A stretch of DNA of 5,765 nt from positions 1 to 5,765 of the forward strand of contig CAJCJE010000783.1 of assembly GCA_903970565.1 (NCBI GenBank). The letters run 5' to 3'. The DNA is from Candidatus Melainabacteria bacterium. Its GTDB lineage: Bacteria; Actinomycetota; Actinomycetes; Mycobacteriales; Pseudonocardiaceae. Shown one piece after another: positions 5,631 through 5,765 of this stretch (the first letter of the stretch is position 1; each line of letters opens with the position of its first letter). The notes below the pieces were generated by a model. It was not told where the DNA came from, searched no databases, and saw only the letters and a list, made by a program, of their open reading frames with translations. The position numbers and the translations under genes were made by a program.

Positions 5631-5765
5631 TCAGCCGACCCGGCAGTCCTCTTCCGGATGATGCGCGCGGCGGGCCGCGTCGAGCAGTTCCCGCCAGGAG
5701 GACACATCGGGGCGACGCCGCAGCAGAGCCCGTCGTTCACGCTCCGTCATCCCACCCCAGACGCC
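5631..5765 (-). CDS. whiB4: WhiB-family iron-sulfur regulator, WhiB4-type (partial, N-terminus off right edge)
   Basis: Only the last 44 codons are present, ending in TGA at 5631-5633. They begin with GVWGGMTERERR, the WhiB-family G[VI]WGG turn and its basic follow-on. RALLRRRPDVSSW comes next, then a polar tail ending EEDCRVG. WhiB proteins bind a [4Fe-4S] cluster through four cysteines; those residues lie outside the window and cannot be checked. The assignment to WhiB4 rests on position, convergent with the ATPase pair as in Rv3679-Rv3681c, and on the GVWGGMTER.RRALL stretch as I recall it from M. tuberculosis WhiB4. WhiB4 is a redox-responsive regulator of oxidative stress genes. C41 of this fragment is an extra C-terminal cysteine outside the usual cluster region. 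Confidence 0.9.
   Translation of the reverse strand, partial: GVWGGMTERERRALLRRRPDVSSWRELLDAARRAHHPEEDCRVG

Noticed and set aside
1..5765. CRISPR array, tRNA/rRNA, insertion sequence, prophage or toxin-antitoxin
   Set aside because: I saw no regularly spaced repeats, no tRNA-like cloverleaf, no transposase or integrase motifs and no terminal inverted repeats.

Overview
The window is high-GC DNA from an actinobacterium. Codon use, leaderless-type promoters, a WhiB protein and gene order all point to the mycolic-acid/Pseudonocardiales branch. The order DUF4177 + RidA (minus strand), a pair of Get3/ArsA-like ATPases (plus strand) and a convergent whiB matches, from memory, the Mycobacterium tuberculosis Rv3678A-Rv3678c / Rv3679-Rv3680 / Rv3681c (whiB4) block. 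The genus cannot be fixed from sequence alone.

Layout. Positions 1-1380 (minus) hold the first 460 codons of a gene that runs off the left edge. It encodes a folded N-terminal domain of about 205 residues, then a long Ala/Pro/Ser/Thr-rich linker and a short charged helix. Just upstream in the same operon (1411-2037, minus) is a 208-aa protein that is a full-length paralogue of that N-terminal domain. I recognise neither family. A 190-bp spacer (2038-2227) carries competing inverted repeats. Next come a RidA/YjgF-family gene (2228-2683, minus) and a 50-aa DUF4177-like gene (2689-2841, minus), 5 bp apart. A 96-bp divergent promoter region separates these from a small three-helix membrane protein (2938-3189, plus). 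The ATPase pair follows (3265-4278 and 4275-5504, plus, overlapping by ATGA). A convergent spacer with several hairpins comes next, and the C-terminal 44 residues of a WhiB protein (5631-5765, minus) close the window.

How the genes work together. The two ATPases almost certainly form one complex. One has the signature lysine of the deviant Walker A motif but a Glu where the catalytic Asp of switch I should be; the other has the Asp but lacks the lysine. This predicts an asymmetric heterodimer with a single complete ATPase site. Three genes (DUF4177, the membrane protein, the first ATPase) have a TANNNT -10 box exactly 6 nt before the start codon, the hallmark of leaderless actinobacterial transcripts. 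The core block is conserved and ordinary in content. The least explained part is the paralogous pair at 1-2037.
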